From contig JALJCQ010000003.1 of the NCBI GenBank assembly GCA_023091665.1, positions 1,612,001 through 1,676,000 on the forward strand: a stretch of 64,000 nucleotides of DNA, written 5' to 3'. Source of the stretch: Pythium myriotylum. Lineage: Eukaryota; Oomycota; Peronosporomycetes; Pythiales; Pythiaceae. Under the pieces are notes generated by a model. The model was not told where the DNA came from. It ran no database searches and saw only the letters and a program-made list of their open reading frames with translations. Both the position numbers and the translations under genes were made by a program. Positions within the stretch are counted from its first letter, which is position 1. Every line of letters begins with the position of its first letter. Positions 1 through 12,684 of the stretch are shown here, in pieces.

Positions 1-997
1 ACTCACGCGGAATCGCCGGTAGAGAGAAGCGGCGACGAGCTGAGCGCGCTTCAAGAAAAAGACTTCGTGGCCATCGCGGCTCGTGCGGTGATCATCGAAT
101 GCTGGGAACGTCGAGACGAGTTCCTCGACGAGGTGCACGGCACTGGGCTTGTCGCTCTCGCTTTTGCGAAGGTTTGCCATGACGAACGCGCCAAAGTCGT
201 TCAACTGGAGCTGCTTCAACTTCTCTGCACTCTCGGTAACGACTTTGTGGATCATCTCGGCAAATGGTCGAAGAGGTCCCTACCATGCATGCACTGTGAG
301 CAACAAGCCGTCATGCGGCAACCTCAGAGTCGTGTACCGGCTTGGAGACGTAGATTCCAGTCGACACTGCCTCTTCTCGGTCAAGAGGGATGCTGAAGTA
401 GTCGGCAAGCACGTCGATGCTGATGTTGGAGAGGTAGTCGGCGTTGAATCGCGGGACCGAAATGTACATGCCGATGAGCCCGAACAGCTACACTCAAGCA
501 TGCTGGTTGAGGTCATCCATAGCGCCCATACATTGCGCACTGCCTCGACTTACGATAGTCTCTGCAGCGCCCTGCACCAGAGTATAATCGTTAGTCGCAT
601 CGCACTCGCAAAATTCCTCAGCAAGACGTGGCTTAGGAACGCACCCGATCGCAGAGCTTGTGCAGGTCCTTGCGGTAGCCGCTCCCAAAGTTGAGCATCG
701 CATGGATAGCTGCATTGCACACATGTCAGAGCCTTTGTCTCCTCCATAGACCCTCTCTGTCGTAGCCGTGAAGGTCGGCAGCGTACTAAGGAAGTTGACT
801 TCGTCTTCGAGCGATTTGAAGTTGAGCGGGAACCGCTGCGGCGCCGCGAGCTCCTCGTACTGCGCCCAGTCGAGCTCCTCCACGAACGCGGCCACGCGCT
901 CGTCCTTGATGCGCACGGCGCAGTCGCTGTGCTGCAGCTGCGTCTCGCACGACTGCCGCACGCGCGCGAGCAGTGACGAGGTCGTCGCCGGCGCCAT
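1..997 (-). CDS. QNG1: Queuosine 5'-phosphate N-glycosylase (QNG1/DUF2419 family), 3' end outside the window
   Basis: The spliced product matches the queuosine-salvage family, whose members release queuine from queuosine 5'-phosphate so that it can be re-used for tRNA modification. I read five exons: 997-787, 709-645, 571-554, 487-323 and 279-7, after which GTGAGT at 6-1 begins another intron. Joining them restores the family blocks NFLTIHAMLNFGSGYR, LFGLIGMYISVPRFNADYL, GPLRPFAEMIHKVV and FLKRAQLVAASLYRRFR, which sit in different frames in the unspliced DNA. Introns are 42-77 bp. The third exon has only 18 nt (GAAETI). Start is the ATG at 997, about 130 bp from the divergent frataxin-like gene. 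The last exon or exons lie beyond the left edge. The broken frames look like introns, not decay, because every junction has GT..AG and keeps frame. Confidence 0.85.
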
Positions 998-1123
998 GAG
1001 ATCTCGGATGCGTGTTCCTGGTGGTTTGGAGGATCAACGAGTCTCCGTTAAGTTCGATACGAACCTAGTAGCTGACCAGAAGCTCACCAACTCCGGCTGA
1101 AATCGAACATGTTCCGGTGAGCA

Positions 1124-1901
1124 ATGATGCAGACGTGTGCACGCGCGACGCTACAGAGAGGTCGCTAACGGTTCTGCGCTGTTGCTTGTAGCTCTCTGGA
1201 GCGAGCGACTCGGACGGCGTCGGCTCTGGGGCTCGCGCCACGTGTCACGAGGTCCAAGTTCGCAGTGCCGGATGCCTCGACAGGGTCCGCCACAACGCAA
1301 AGGCGGCGACGATTGCGTCCGAAGCTCGCCAATGACAAGTTTGTTGACAAAAGAATAGAGGCTATGAGGACGGTACTCACCATTGTCGATGGCAGGTTCG
1401 ACGCGCTTACGACGCAGTTTTTCGACCGCGTGGAATTAGCGGTTGCGCCATTGTTGCCACCAACAAACGAGGACTTTGACGTGGATCGTTCAGCGAGTCA
1501 GCTCGTCTAAGCATGCATTCTCTCGACAACCAGAAGTCTGATGATGTGCACTGAACAGGGAACGTGCTCATGATCCGCACCGACGCACGGGAGTTTGAGA
1601 TCAAGGTGGTTCCGGCCAAACAGCAAATCCATTTCACATCACCAGTCAGTGTTGCTGGCACGCTGTGGCCAAATCAGTTGCCAGGTCTGAGAGATCTTTT
1701 TGCGTACAGATCTCTGGTCTCCGCAAATATGAGTGGAATGCGAAGACGCAGCGTTGGGAGGATGAGGTTTGAACATGAGGGATCCAGGCCTTTGCAGACA
1801 TGATGCTAAGGGGTGTGCTGCTGTAGACCGACTCGCACGACATCGAAGGACTCCTCACACGCGATCTCATGCGCATCTGCACGGGCATTCCAACGTTCTA
1901 G
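1124..1901 (+). CDS. FXN: Frataxin/CyaY-like protein (5' exon structure uncertain)
   Basis: The downstream exons read as a frataxin fold: FDALTTQFFDRVELAV (1397 on), then LMIRTDAREFEIKV and KQQIHFTSP (about 1557-1644). After an intron at 1645-1709 comes ISGLRKYEWNAKTQRWED (1710-1766), and after an intron at 1767-1826 comes HDIEGLLTRDLMRI, ending at TAG 1899-1901. The junction rebuilds the hallmark (I/F)xSPxSGxxxYxW of frataxins, mitochondrial iron-binding proteins that assist Fe-S cluster assembly. The 5' part is not resolved: ATG 1124 plus an intron near 1162-1190 gives a basic, targeting-like N-terminus in one frame, but I could not join it cleanly to the FDALTT exon. The transit peptide is therefore inferred. 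The family call rests on the C-terminal 100 residues. Confidence 0.65.
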
Positions 1902-2021
1902 ACGCACACGACATCGGCATTCAGTCTGATCCTATTACATTCTGATCTGACCTGGTGCTATCCCTGGTGGTGGCGTGACTTGCGGGTTGGTGATGGTACG
2001 TTGTCGCTACTTGTCGGACTA

Positions 2022-3732
<1,711 letters not shown>

Positions 3733-4077
3733 CTTGCGCACGCCGCTCGAGGGATTTGGGGGTCGGTGTCTCGGGCTTCTCGTCGCCTGTTGTGCACACA
3801 TAAAAGTGACCATCACTCCTCGTCTGGCTTAAGGTTTTACTGGTCATCTGTGGCGATGCAAAAAACCTTATATTCTGTGTAGAATAATATCCACTGACTC
3901 ATTTGGTCTTCAATATATGATATCAATACGGTGTCTCCAACGTTGCCCGCTGGGAAAAGTTCGAGCGACTAGTTGACTCGGATGGCTGGCGAACTGGTCT
4001 GCGGGCGGAGGGCCGGTGCAATTGGCGGGAAATTCCCTCGCGTGGAGGACTTGTTCGTTGCTGTTGGTACAGAGTCG
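3733..4077. other. Intergenic, nothing recognised
   Basis: AT-richer spacer between the 5' side of CNOT11 and the 3' end of the WW-domain gene. The interval holds the presumed CNOT11 promoter. I see no ORF with family resemblance, no repeat and no RNA gene. Confidence 0.5.
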
Positions 4078-5116
4078 TCAGTCGCGGCTACCACCACCTC
4101 TCAACACCCCGCGGACTCTCTCACATGATTGGTGAAGTGGTTGAGGTCCAGGGCTGCACGGTCGAATCCCTGTTTGCGGAACCACTCTCTTCGGCTTGTT
4201 GGAGCGAAGCCCAAGCTCCTTCATCATCTTTCGTGCCTGGCGGATGTTATAACCGCGGCGGTTGTGGGCTTTATCGACGAACTGTGGGTCACACGCGGCG
4301 CCAAACTCATGGACACCTGAGAGTAAGAGCGGTTAGTTCACTCAACGTCCACGTATCTCGTCTCTCGTAGGCGGCAGTATCTCACCTGGATGTTGGTGTT
4401 CTTCATAGTTGGGGAAAGGCGCCACTGGGGAGTAGTAGGTCGGCGCGAAAGCGGGAGGGGAGGTGGGTGGGGGCATGGGCGCCTGATACACGTTTACCAC
4501 CGGCGGATTTGGGAACCACTCTGTCGACTGGTTGGAGTCTTGCACCCACGTAGGCTGCATGATGGCCACAGGGAACGGGCCGAGGAAGGGTGGTCCGTGG
4601 TTTGAGTGCTCCCACGTGCACGGTAGAACCCGACGCTGGACGGGTTCGGCGCCACTCGTGTGAGGATCCGTCGGGAACGCGTCTTGGATAGCCGACTCCT
4701 TGATGCGGAATTTGTCGTAGCCGCCCCTCCACGAGTCGAGTCTCGACGAAACCGGGTGGGAGGGCGTGATTCCGGTCGGGAGCATGACCAGCTGAGGCCG
4801 ATGCGGGTAGAGCGGATCGCCGCCAAAGTCCCACGGGTCGTTCTTTGGTGTGTCGACGCGAGCAGACGCGCCGTCTCTCGCGCTGGTCCATCGTACTTCC
4901 CCCGTGTACGTGTGCATCTGGAACACCCGCTTGGTCGCCGGGTCGACGTGGCGCTCCCAGCCGAACATGGCGTCCTTTCCGCCGCCCAGGGCGTCGATCC
5001 TGCGCTCCACGAGCCCACGTCAGCCCTCCCGCTCCTCTCGGCGTCTCCGTGTCCGCCGGCGCGACTCACCTCGCCTCGCTCTCGTCGCTCGCCCACGCGT
5101 TCGCCTCGGCCACCAT
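4078..5116 (-). CDS. WW-like domain protein, Pro-rich, unknown function
   Basis: Three exons: 5116-5070, 4999-4386 and 4316-4078. The first junction (GTGAGT..GCAG) gives MVAEANAWASDESEARIDAL and continues into GWERHVDPATKRVFQ, which ends in GEVRWT. This is a WW-like three-strand module near residues 30-58, with the two spaced Trp but not the usual terminal Pro. The middle is Pro/Tyr-rich (PMPPPTSPPAFAPTYY). The last exon is a basic segment (NRRGYNIRQARKMMKELGL) that looks conserved, ending at TGA 4080-4078. An upstream in-frame GTG near 5010 is not the start: a stop lies just before it and exon 1 supplies a proper ATG. WW modules bind Pro-rich ligands; the partner and pathway are unknown. The gene diverges from the ankyrin-like gene at 5393 with 276 bp between the starts. 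Confidence 0.7.
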
Positions 5117-5392
5117 CGGTCGTTCGCCGCAGTTTCCGTTGTGGCGGCTTGTCACGCTGGTCACGGCAACTTCAATTTGTGTGGAGGGTGTTTTAAACGC
5201 GCCTTGTTGGATACGGTTTTGCTGAGACAGGAGTCACTCTTGCGAGGGAGTGAGCTGTAGCCACTTCAGTCAGTTCGCTTTGCGGAGACTCGGCCGCGCC
5301 GTCGCGTGCCCTCGACGCGACGCCCGGTCTGCGCCGGCTCCTTCACGGCATGCGCCGCAGTCGAGAAACTTCTGCTGACGGCCGCACCGAAG

Positions 5393-8013
5393 ATGTCTCT
5401 TCGCGCGCTCTGGGCGGGCGACTCAGCGGCCCACGACCTGCGGTACCGCGTGGCGAAAGTGCGCGGTGAGTTGTCGCGGCGACGGCGGCTGACCGTTTCG
5501 CCTTGAAGCTGACCACGGCGCGTTGTTGCGTAGTGTGGGGGGACGCCACAAAGATCACCGGCTTCCAATTCTTTTACCGCCATTACTGGAGCGGAGAGGA
5601 GCGCCAGGGGCAGCCAATCGCCACCAACCTCGCCGATTTCAGCTCTCCCCCAATTCTCGAAGTCGATCTGATCGACGAGGAGTTCATCGTGGCGCTCACG
5701 GGCCTGCGCGACACGGGAGATAATGAATCCACGATCACTGGATTGCTTCTTGCGACGAGCATGGGACGCCACTTCAATGTCACTGGCTCGCTGCGACGAG
5801 ATCTGATCCTTGACAAGACTGCGACCGCCGAAGTGCGCGGTGTCGACACTCAACAAACGCCAGACCATCATGTCTTTGCGAGTATCGCACCGGTTTTAGT
5901 TGCGTTCCCAACGAGGGAGACGATTAAAGCCACCTTGACCGAGATTGAAGAGGCCGTGAAGACGAAATGGTGGTACCCGGAACGATGCGACCAACTCGCC
6001 GCGAAGCTGGCGGAAGTGTCCAAGACTGTTGAGCTCGTCATCTCTCGAGGAGTTGTGTATCCCGTTGGTCTGATTTGCGAATTGGCAGAGCTCGTGGCGC
6101 TTGGCAAGGCAGTCATAATTTCGTGCGGCCAGCCACTGTCGGTTGACTATTTGATTCCTCGAGGCCTCATCATTGATGGATATCTCGATCGTTTGAACTC
6201 GATCGAGGCGGCAGCGCAAGACCGCATTCAAAAAGCAGAGCTACTGACACTCCAGAATGGCGATCCGTTCACTGTGCCGGATGCCACATCAGTCCCAACG
6301 ATGGTGCGCCACTCCCTCAAGTCGCACAGGACTCTTGCGATCGAACTGTGCTGCAAGTATCCTGCGCACCTTGCCACTGATCAAGAATACATTCACCGCA
6401 TGATCGAGGCACTAATCGAAACGGATGAAAACGCGCGTATCATCGATATTGTTGAAGCTAATGCTCTCGCTACCAATTTGCCAGTATCAACTGTCATGGC
6501 TCGATACAAGCGTCGACAGCCAAGTTTGGTTGAGAGGGCTGTGCACTGGGGGAGGCCTCTATTGCTGGAGTGGCTCATCAGTGTTGCCGGAATCGATCCG
6601 TTCTCGTCGATGATGCCTGAATCATATGAATTAGCTGAAACTCCAAATACGGATGTTCTTGTGAGTATCGATCGCGACAGCGACACCACAGCGCGACGCC
6701 AGAAACAGTACGAGAACCTCATGGACTCTGCAGAGAATACCCAAGATAAAGATGCGCAGCTCCGGATGCAGACACTCCTAAAGTACGTGAAGAAGAAGGA
6801 TGACTTTCAAACTGGTTTGGTTACCTTATCGACCCAGGACGTCGTAACGGTGCAGCAGTTCCGAGAACTTGTGCCGATGATCACCAGCGTTTACGACCTT
6901 CCGTTGCTCTTCTCTCAAGCACGAACACATCTTCACGATGATGGCCGTGCATTCTCTGCTCTCATCAGGACCACGTGTGACCATGTGATCGAGAACAAAC
7001 TTGTTCTGGATACCAAGGCAAGCGCATTCTTTAATGTTGCTCTACGTCAGGCAAGCGAGCGTGGGCATCTAAGTCCACTTGAGCACGAACACTACCGGAT
7101 CATCAACTCGCAGATTAATATGGAGTCTGCGCCATGGGTGGTTGAGTTGAAGCGAGCTACTGACCAAATTCAGTGGCGCGTCAATCGACTCGATGATCAA
7201 GTCGAGTCACTTCAACGGAATGTTCGCAACTTGCGGGAGTCTATGCGACGTAACGAAGAGATTGAGCTGAACCGTCGACGATGCCGCCGCAACCTGGCAC
7301 TCCTTTCGACGATGCTATCGATGGTGGGTGGCCAGGCTGTCTATGCTCTCCAAGACATGTTTGAGCCAGTCGACCCAACGCTGCTAACTTCTAGCGAAGA
7401 CGATATCCTTGAGGTTTTCAAGGACGCTGCTAGGGGTTTTCTTGCGCCCGGGAGCAGTGCATCGGATTTTGATCGTTCACTGAGCGGATTGACCCGGATG
7501 CTGCAGGAACAGCCAGAGACCGAACCTGAAGAGTTTATGGGCCTGGACTTTGGGCGAGATCTTGGTTGCGAAAATGAAAAGGCATTGGAGATCATCGGCG
7601 TTCTCACGACCGCGGCCGAGCTGTGCAAACTCAAGACGATCGTTCAGGTGAAGCGTATCACGTTTGACGAGCAGCAAATCTGGCTTCATCCGTACCACAA
7701 CGCTGTACGCCAAAGCCGCGGCGATCTCCAGCAGTTTAAGGAATTGGAGCTTGCACTACGCGGGAAGACGGATGTGAACGACGACTTTGAGATCACGGTG
7801 ACCAAGGTGCACGACGACGGCGCGACAACGACCAAGACAGCTCCCATGCCAGCGTACATCTACGCGAGCCACCTCGGGTACGTGGAGATCGTCGACTATC
7901 TTCTGACCAACCGGAGCCTCAAGAAGCGTGAGTGGAAACTCACGACGAGGCGTCGAGCGCGCAAGGCTCAAGCCAACGGCTCGCCCATCGGATCCCGTCG
8001 CCTCATCCCGTGA
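5393..8013 (+). CDS. Large coiled-coil protein with ankyrin-like repeats and a possible N-terminal jacalin-like lectin fold
   Basis: Exon 1 5393-5465 (MSLRALWAGDSAAHDLRYRV), intron 5466-5533 (GTGAGT..GTAG), exon 2 5534-8013; 850 residues. I do not recognise the whole protein. Residues about 25-110 alternate short strands (VWGDATKITGFQFFYRHYW, then ITGLLLATSMGRHF) in a manner reminiscent of jacalin-type beta-prism lectins; this is tentative. Residues about 570-620 form a heptad-rich coiled coil (WRVNRLDDQVESLQRNVRNL) followed by a hydrophobic stretch. Near the C-terminus PAYIYASHLGYVEIVDYLL reads as an ankyrin helix pair. No signal peptide is seen, so it is probably intracellular. A good donor (GTGAGT) occurs at 7928 shortly after the ankyrin unit, so the last 28 residues, which are very basic, could be intron read-through with the true end further on. 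Confidence 0.7.
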
Positions 8014-8380
8014 GCTTGAGATGGCTTCGATGTCTCACACACGTCACACACAAACTTGGTATCTGTATTCAGAGGCTAGTTATCTGTTTAGGAAGGATTC
8101 ACTGTACTTGCATCTATTTGGGTGTCGCACGAAGGTCGCATGTTCCACGTCGGACTCCTTGCCCATGCCCGTCGTGCAATTCAATGAATTGCCCTTCTCG
8201 CAACGTTAGTGGACGAATGTGGTGTGTCGTGTGGCCTGTCTCTTGTCCGCCACACCACGTGTCTTTGCTTCAAGTTGACGCAGCCCACGTCATCTCCATC
8301 ACCTGGCGCGCAGCCACCCACCCCGTCCGAGCCGTCCATTTCGCCATTGAGCTCGCCACCAGCTCCACTCGCCTCGCTCC
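8014..8380. other. Intergenic: 3' flank of the ankyrin-like gene and promoter of the mitochondrial carrier
   Basis: No coding region supported. CA-rich 5' leader (ACGTCATCTCCATCACC near 8288) precedes the carrier ATG. Short ORFs here are overlaps with the next gene in other frames. Confidence 0.4.
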
Positions 8381-9348
8381 ATGTCGCCGCCTCCTTCCGA
8401 CTCCAAGGGCGGCTCCGGCGCCGCGCGCTTCATCGGCTCCACGGCCGCCGGCGTCACCGAGCTCTTCCTCTTCCACCCGGTCGACACGGTCGCCAAGCGC
8501 CTCATGACCAACCGCGACAACGCGCGCGGCCTCTCCGAAGTCATCTTCCGCGACGCCGCCGACAAGCCGCTGCTCCAGCGCTACCGATCGCTCTTCCCGG
8601 GCCTCGGCTTCGCCGCCGGCTACAAGATCACGCAGCGCATCTACAAGTTCGGCGGCCAGCCCATCGTGCGCGACTACATCAAGAAGAACCACGCCGACGT
8701 CTTCACCAACAACTTCAGCGAGAAGAACGCCAAGGTCATGATGCAGGCCACGGCCGGATCGCTCGTCGGCATCGGTGAGATCTTCCTGCTCCCGCTCGAC
8801 GTGCTCAAGATCCGCGCGCAGGCCAACCCGCAGGCCATCGCCGGCCGCGGCGTCATCGACATTGTCAAGACCGAGGGCTTCGCGCTCTACCGTGGCGCCG
8901 GCTGGACCGCCGCGCGTAACGCGCCCGGCTCGTTCGCGCTCTTCGGCTGCAACGCTGTCATCATGGAGTACGTCTTCAAGCTCGAGAAGCACAGCGACGC
9001 CTCGTTCCTGCAGTTCGCGCTCAGCTCGGTCGCCGGTGCCTCGGCTTCCATCATCGGTGCGTCTCTTCGTTGAGGGTGTTTTTCATTGTGCACATGTTCT
9101 AACCTCACTTATGTTTGTGGACAATAGTCTCGCAGCCGCTCGACGTGATCAAGACCCGTGTCCAGGCTCGGCCGTTCGACTCGCCCGAGAGCGGCGCCAC
9201 AGTCATCAAGAACCTGCTCAAGAACGAAGGCGCTGGTGCGCTCTTCAAGGGTCTCGTGCCCAAGCTCAGTGTCGTCGGCCCGAAGCTCGTGTTCTCGTAC
9301 ACGATTGCGCAGTACCTCATCGCGCACTTCGAGAAGACGTTCGCGTAA
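8381..9348 (+). CDS. GGC1: Mitochondrial GTP/GDP carrier, SLC25 family (GGC1/YHM1-like)
   Basis: Two exons, 8381-9056 and 9128-9348, with intron GTGCGT..ATAG; the join gives SIIVSQPLDVIKTRVQ. Three SLC25 repeats are visible with the signature Px(D/E)xxK/R: FHPVDTVAKRL, LLPLDVLKIRAQ and SQPLDVIKTRVQ. The segments FPGLGFAAGYKITQRIYKFG, TAGSLVGIGEIFLLPLDVLK, GWTAARNAPGSFALFG and GPKLVFSYTIAQ match the yeast Ggc1/Yhm1 branch, which exchanges GTP for GDP across the inner mitochondrial membrane and affects iron balance, better than other carriers. The length, about 298 aa, is normal. The substrate is inferred from subfamily resemblance. It converges with the sphingomyelinase-like gene, the stop codons being 220 bp apart. 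Confidence 0.9.
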
Positions 9349-9568
9349 GCGAGTTTTCGCTGTGTGGTGGCGGTGGCTACGCTCGCGAGAGCACCTCTCA
9401 TGATAGGTGATCCATCAGTCGGATGGATACGATAGATTCCCGCCCAGTGCGTCATATGGACGTGCTGGGTTCTCTTCGTATGAAGAGGCAACTTGCATGT
9501 GACTTTACAATCAATCCAATCTCTATTCTTCTCTCTTCTGTCTCCATGATGGCTACACGTCGACTGGC

Positions 9569-11025
9569 TCAGGAAGTGGCACCACCGAAGAGAGCCGAGC
9601 TCACGACGCGGCTGACCGTGTACAGCGTCGTGCCCGACGCCACGACAATCAGCAGCAGCGCGATGCGCACCTTCCACTGCCAAAGCGTCTTGGTCTGTTG
9701 CGCAAACGCTCGCGGAGGGAAGTGGAGCTGCAAGATCTCGCAGAGTCGCAGGTTGCCAGGCGCCGGCGAGCCGTCGGGACAGCCGATGGGCGAGAGCTCG
9801 AGCTCAAAGGTGGTGCGCAGCCCGTAGTGGTCGGACAAGTGCGTGATCGGCAGCGAGCGCGACAGCGGACGATGCGGGTCGTCGCTCTCGTCGTCGTCGT
9901 CGCGCTGGAAGATGGAGGCGATGTCGGCGTGGTCCACACGCGTAGCCTCGGCCACCACGCGCAGACTCAGCATCGGGATATCTCCACTGAACGAGCGTCG
10001 CTCGCGCACGCCGGGGCTGTAGAACATGTAGTCGATGCACTTGCCGTCCTTCTCGGGCGAGAGCGGGTCGCACACGTGCGTGAGCGTCGCGTGGCCGTCT
10101 CCGTTCGTGATCGGGTGGAGATGGCCCTCGAGCTTGGTCGTGTCGTGGAGCTTCATGAGGTCCACGAGCTTGCGGCCGGCCGCGAGCACCGAGTGGAGAT
10201 CGTTGAAGAGCGTTTGGTACACGAGGCTCTCGGAGCACTTGTGCGACTGGACGTCGCCGTTCTCGTGCGTGAGGTCGTGGCGCGCGTCCAGGTTGAAGTC
10301 GCCCGTGATGAGCAGCGGCGTGAACGGATCGTCGCGCAGGCGGTGGGCCACGAACGTCTTGAGCTCCTTGAGCTGCGCGGCGCGGATGCCGTACTCCTTG
10401 GCGCGGTCGCCCGCCTGCGTGTGGGTCGTGAAGACGTGGAGCGAGTCGGCGAGGTCGGGCGAGAGCTGCACGCGCGCGTAGAGCACGCCCTTGGAGCAGA
10501 CGCCGTCGCTGCCCGAGCCCTGCGAGTACGCGTGCTGCGCGCGCTCGACGATCGGGAAGCGGCTCAGGATGAGCAGGCCGCCGTCGATGAGCCGCGAGTC
10601 CGTGAGCGACGGCCAGACCGAGCCGGCGTGGTACTTGAAGCCGAGATCGTACGCCTGCTGCACGAAGCGCCGCTGGCGCACGCCGGCCTCGAACATTTCC
10701 TACTCGCAGTTCACCCATGCCGACGGCGTCAGCTGACGCGCCGGAGCGAGAAGAGCAGCAGGCGCGCGCACCTGGAGGATCACGAGGTCGAAGTCGCGCA
10801 TCTTGCGCAGCAGCAGCGACGCGCGGAGGTCCTTGTGGTCGCCCGCGCCGAACCACTTGCCGCTGTGGATGCCTTCGGGTCGGATGAACATCTACAGAGG
10901 GCGAGTGAGCAGACCCCAAGATCACAAAACAGAGAGACGAAAGACGCTCGCACGTTGATGCTGAGCACGGCGATGCGCTCGCGCACGGTCGCGAGGCCCG
11001 CGCTAGCGGACGGCGGCGTCGCCAT
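9569..11025 (-). CDS. Neutral-sphingomyelinase-like endonuclease/exonuclease/phosphatase-fold enzyme with C-terminal membrane anchor
   Basis: Exons 11025-10954, 10891-10772 and 10699-9569 (stop 9569). The first gives IAVLSIN and the second ends DFDLVILQ; splicing places the metal-binding Glu directly after (LQ|EMF). Further EEP-fold motifs are LLITGDFNLDA (catalytic Asp/Asn) and LSDHYGLRTTF (catalytic His). FTTHTQAGDRAKEYGIRAAQ and GKCIDYMFYSPG are typical of the neutral sphingomyelinase branch, which hydrolyses sphingomyelin or related sphingophospholipids to ceramide. A transmembrane helix (IALLLIVVASGTTLY) close to the C-terminus suggests a tail-anchored enzyme; no signal peptide is present. 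An inserted acidic loop (QRDDDDESDD) precedes the SDH motif. The substrate in oomycetes, which carry unusual sphingolipids, is not deducible here. Confidence 0.85.
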
Positions 11026-11184
11026 GGCGTGCGGAGTGGCGAGAGGGAAAATGAGGGGGGAAGAAGCCCTCGCGGGGTGAAGAGGATTGGCGGAAATGGC
11101 ACGCGTGGAGGACCCGACTGGCGGAAATGCACGTTGAAGCGGATGAGCCAAAGATCCACGGCCACGTATATTGACTAGGAATCG

Positions 11185-12684
11185 CTACCGCGTGCGCGGC
11201 GACGGCGCCGGCGAGTAGTCGCTCGCCGAGTCGTCCGAGTCGTCGGCTCGCGCGCGCCGCAGCTCCTCGAGGTCGCGCTCGCTGGCGACGGTCTTGGCGT
11301 CGTCGCTGCCGGCGAGCAGGTCTTCTCGCCGGTAGCCGCGCCGGTCGTCGCGCCACATGGCGTAGAGGTTGGCGCCGCTCGCCACGAACGCCATGAGCGT
11401 GAAGAGCCCGCCCATCCAGAGGATCATGATCGCCGCCGAGACCTTGTTGGTCGCCAGGCGCGGCGTGGGCCACGGCGTCGCGGTCGACGCGTCGCCCACA
11501 GACGTCGGCGTCGGTGTCGTCGCCGCCGCGTCCACGGCGACGCGCTCGTCCAGCGCGCCCGACTGCGGGCGGCACGACGATCCGACTCGGCAGAAGAGGT
11601 CAACGCTGCGCGTCACGAGCCCGAAGCGCGCCGGGAACTTGCGCAGGAAGGGCGCGCCGAGCGCCCACTGCGCGCTCGAGCGGCTCTCGCCGATCTCCAC
11701 GACGAGGTTGGACGCGTTCGCCGACGACACGTGCGTGTAGTCGGTCGGGTCGAGGTAGAAGGTCTTGGAGTCGAGGTAGAGCTCGATGCGCGGCAGCGTG
11801 CCCATGATCGCGTTGGCGCAGAGGAAGAAGCGGTCGCGGAGCGTGTTCCGCCCGGGCGAGCACGTCGCGAGGTACGCGGTCTGGAAGCGGCGCAGCACCT
11901 CCGTCGGCATGGCCACCACGGCGTCGTTGAGCGAGAGAAACGCCGCGGCGTCGCCACCGGCGGGCTCGGTCGCCGCGTAGACGCGCGGGAAGAGCGGCTT
12001 GTCGTCGCCGAAGCGCGCGCCCACGAGGCTCAGCGGCCAGCCGAGCGCGTCGACGCCCTCCTGCGCGCCGAACGGCCGCACGGGCAGCGAGTACTGCGCC
12101 GACCAGCCGCTTGCGATCACGAGGCTCGTGTCGAAGGCCTCGCTGCCGCCGAGCCGCACGAAGGAGCCGGCGCCGGCGTTCGCGGTCGTCAGGTAGACGG
12201 AGAAGTTGTGCACCGAGTCGACGAGCGCGCGACTGGTCTCATCGCCTCGTCCGAGCCCCAGCGCGCCCTCGGCGCCAGTCACGAGCGGCGGCTGCTCCGC
12301 CGAGTAGTCGGGCGGCGAGCTCACGACGCTGCCGGACGAGGACGAGCCGTCGGAGAGCTCGTGGTACTGCGCGATGCGCAGCGGGAAGTCGGCGATGGTG
12401 AGGTCGTCGCCAAGCGCGAGCGTGGCGTTCGTCAGCGTCGCGCAGTGCTGCGAGGTCTCGGTGGCCACGCGCCAGCCGCACTTGGTCGCGTCGCAGCCGC
12501 CGCCGCTCGCCGCGCACGCGAGCCAGAGCGTCGCGAACTCGGTGCCGACCTGAAGCGAGCGCACTCGGCCGTCGATCGAGACGTTGGCGACGTAGGCCTG
12601 CTTGTCGACCCACGCGAGCGGCACGGTCACGGGCCACGCCGCGGCGCCGCCTGCCGCGAGGCAGAGAGCGAGACCGCACTTCAT
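11185..12684 (-). CDS. Membrane-anchored aspartic-protease-like protein lacking both catalytic Asp (pseudoprotease)
   Basis: 499 residues from ATG 12684; upstream in-frame ATGs lack a signal peptide, whereas MKCGLALCLAAGGAAAW is one. The fold is pepsin-like: AYVANVSIDGR is the first strand pair, EGALGLGRGDETSRALVD the middle, and GAPFLRKFPARFGLVTRSV the C-terminal lobe. At the first active site the expected VDTGS..VW reads VGTEFATLW, and at the second the expected DTGTTLL..P reads SLNDAVVAMP, so both Asp positions are lost. Cys residues remain in pairs. A single transmembrane helix (ILWMGGLFTLMAFVASGA) is followed by a cytoplasmic tail containing GYRREDLL, KTVASERDLEEL and a final SPRTR. The gene at 32461 is a paralogue with the same losses and tail, so the protein appears selected as a non-enzymatic surface protein. 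Its role is unknown. Confidence 0.85.
   Translation of the reverse strand: MKCGLALCLAAGGAAAWPVTVPLAWVDKQAYVANVSIDGRVRSLQVGTEFATLWLACAASGGGCDATKCGWRVATETSQHCATLTNATLALGDDLTIADFPLRIAQYHELSDGSSSSGSVVSSPPDYSAEQPPLVTGAEGALGLGRGDETSRALVDSVHNFSVYLTTANAGAGSFVRLGGSEAFDTSLVIASGWSAQYSLPVRPFGAQEGVDALGWPLSLVGARFGDDKPLFPRVYAATEPAGGDAAAFLSLNDAVVAMPTEVLRRFQTAYLATCSPGRNTLRDRFFLCANAIMGTLPRIELYLDSKTFYLDPTDYTHVSSANASNLVVEIGESRSSAQWALGAPFLRKFPARFGLVTRSVDLFCRVGSSCRPQSGALDERVAVDAAATTPTPTSVGDASTATPWPTPRLATNKVSAAIMILWMGGLFTLMAFVASGANLYAMWRDDRRGYRREDLLAGSDDAKTVASERDLEELRRARADDSDDSASDYSPAPSPRTR

Noticed and set aside
4150..4185. GGTCGAATCCC reminiscent of a tRNA T-arm
   Set aside because: No acceptor or anticodon stem around it, and the position is inside the last exon of the WW-domain gene on the other strand.
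5008..5010. GTG used as start of the WW-domain frame
   Set aside because: In-frame stop shortly upstream and a proper splice site at 4999/5000 show it lies in an intron; the ATG at 5116 gives a consistent first exon.
9698..11080. 460-residue plus-strand ORF opposite the sphingomyelinase-like gene
   Set aside because: Composition is dominated by Arg, Val, Glu and Ala from antisense of a GC-rich coding frame; no domain, and the minus-strand gene is clear. The 453-residue second minus frame here is likewise a shadow.
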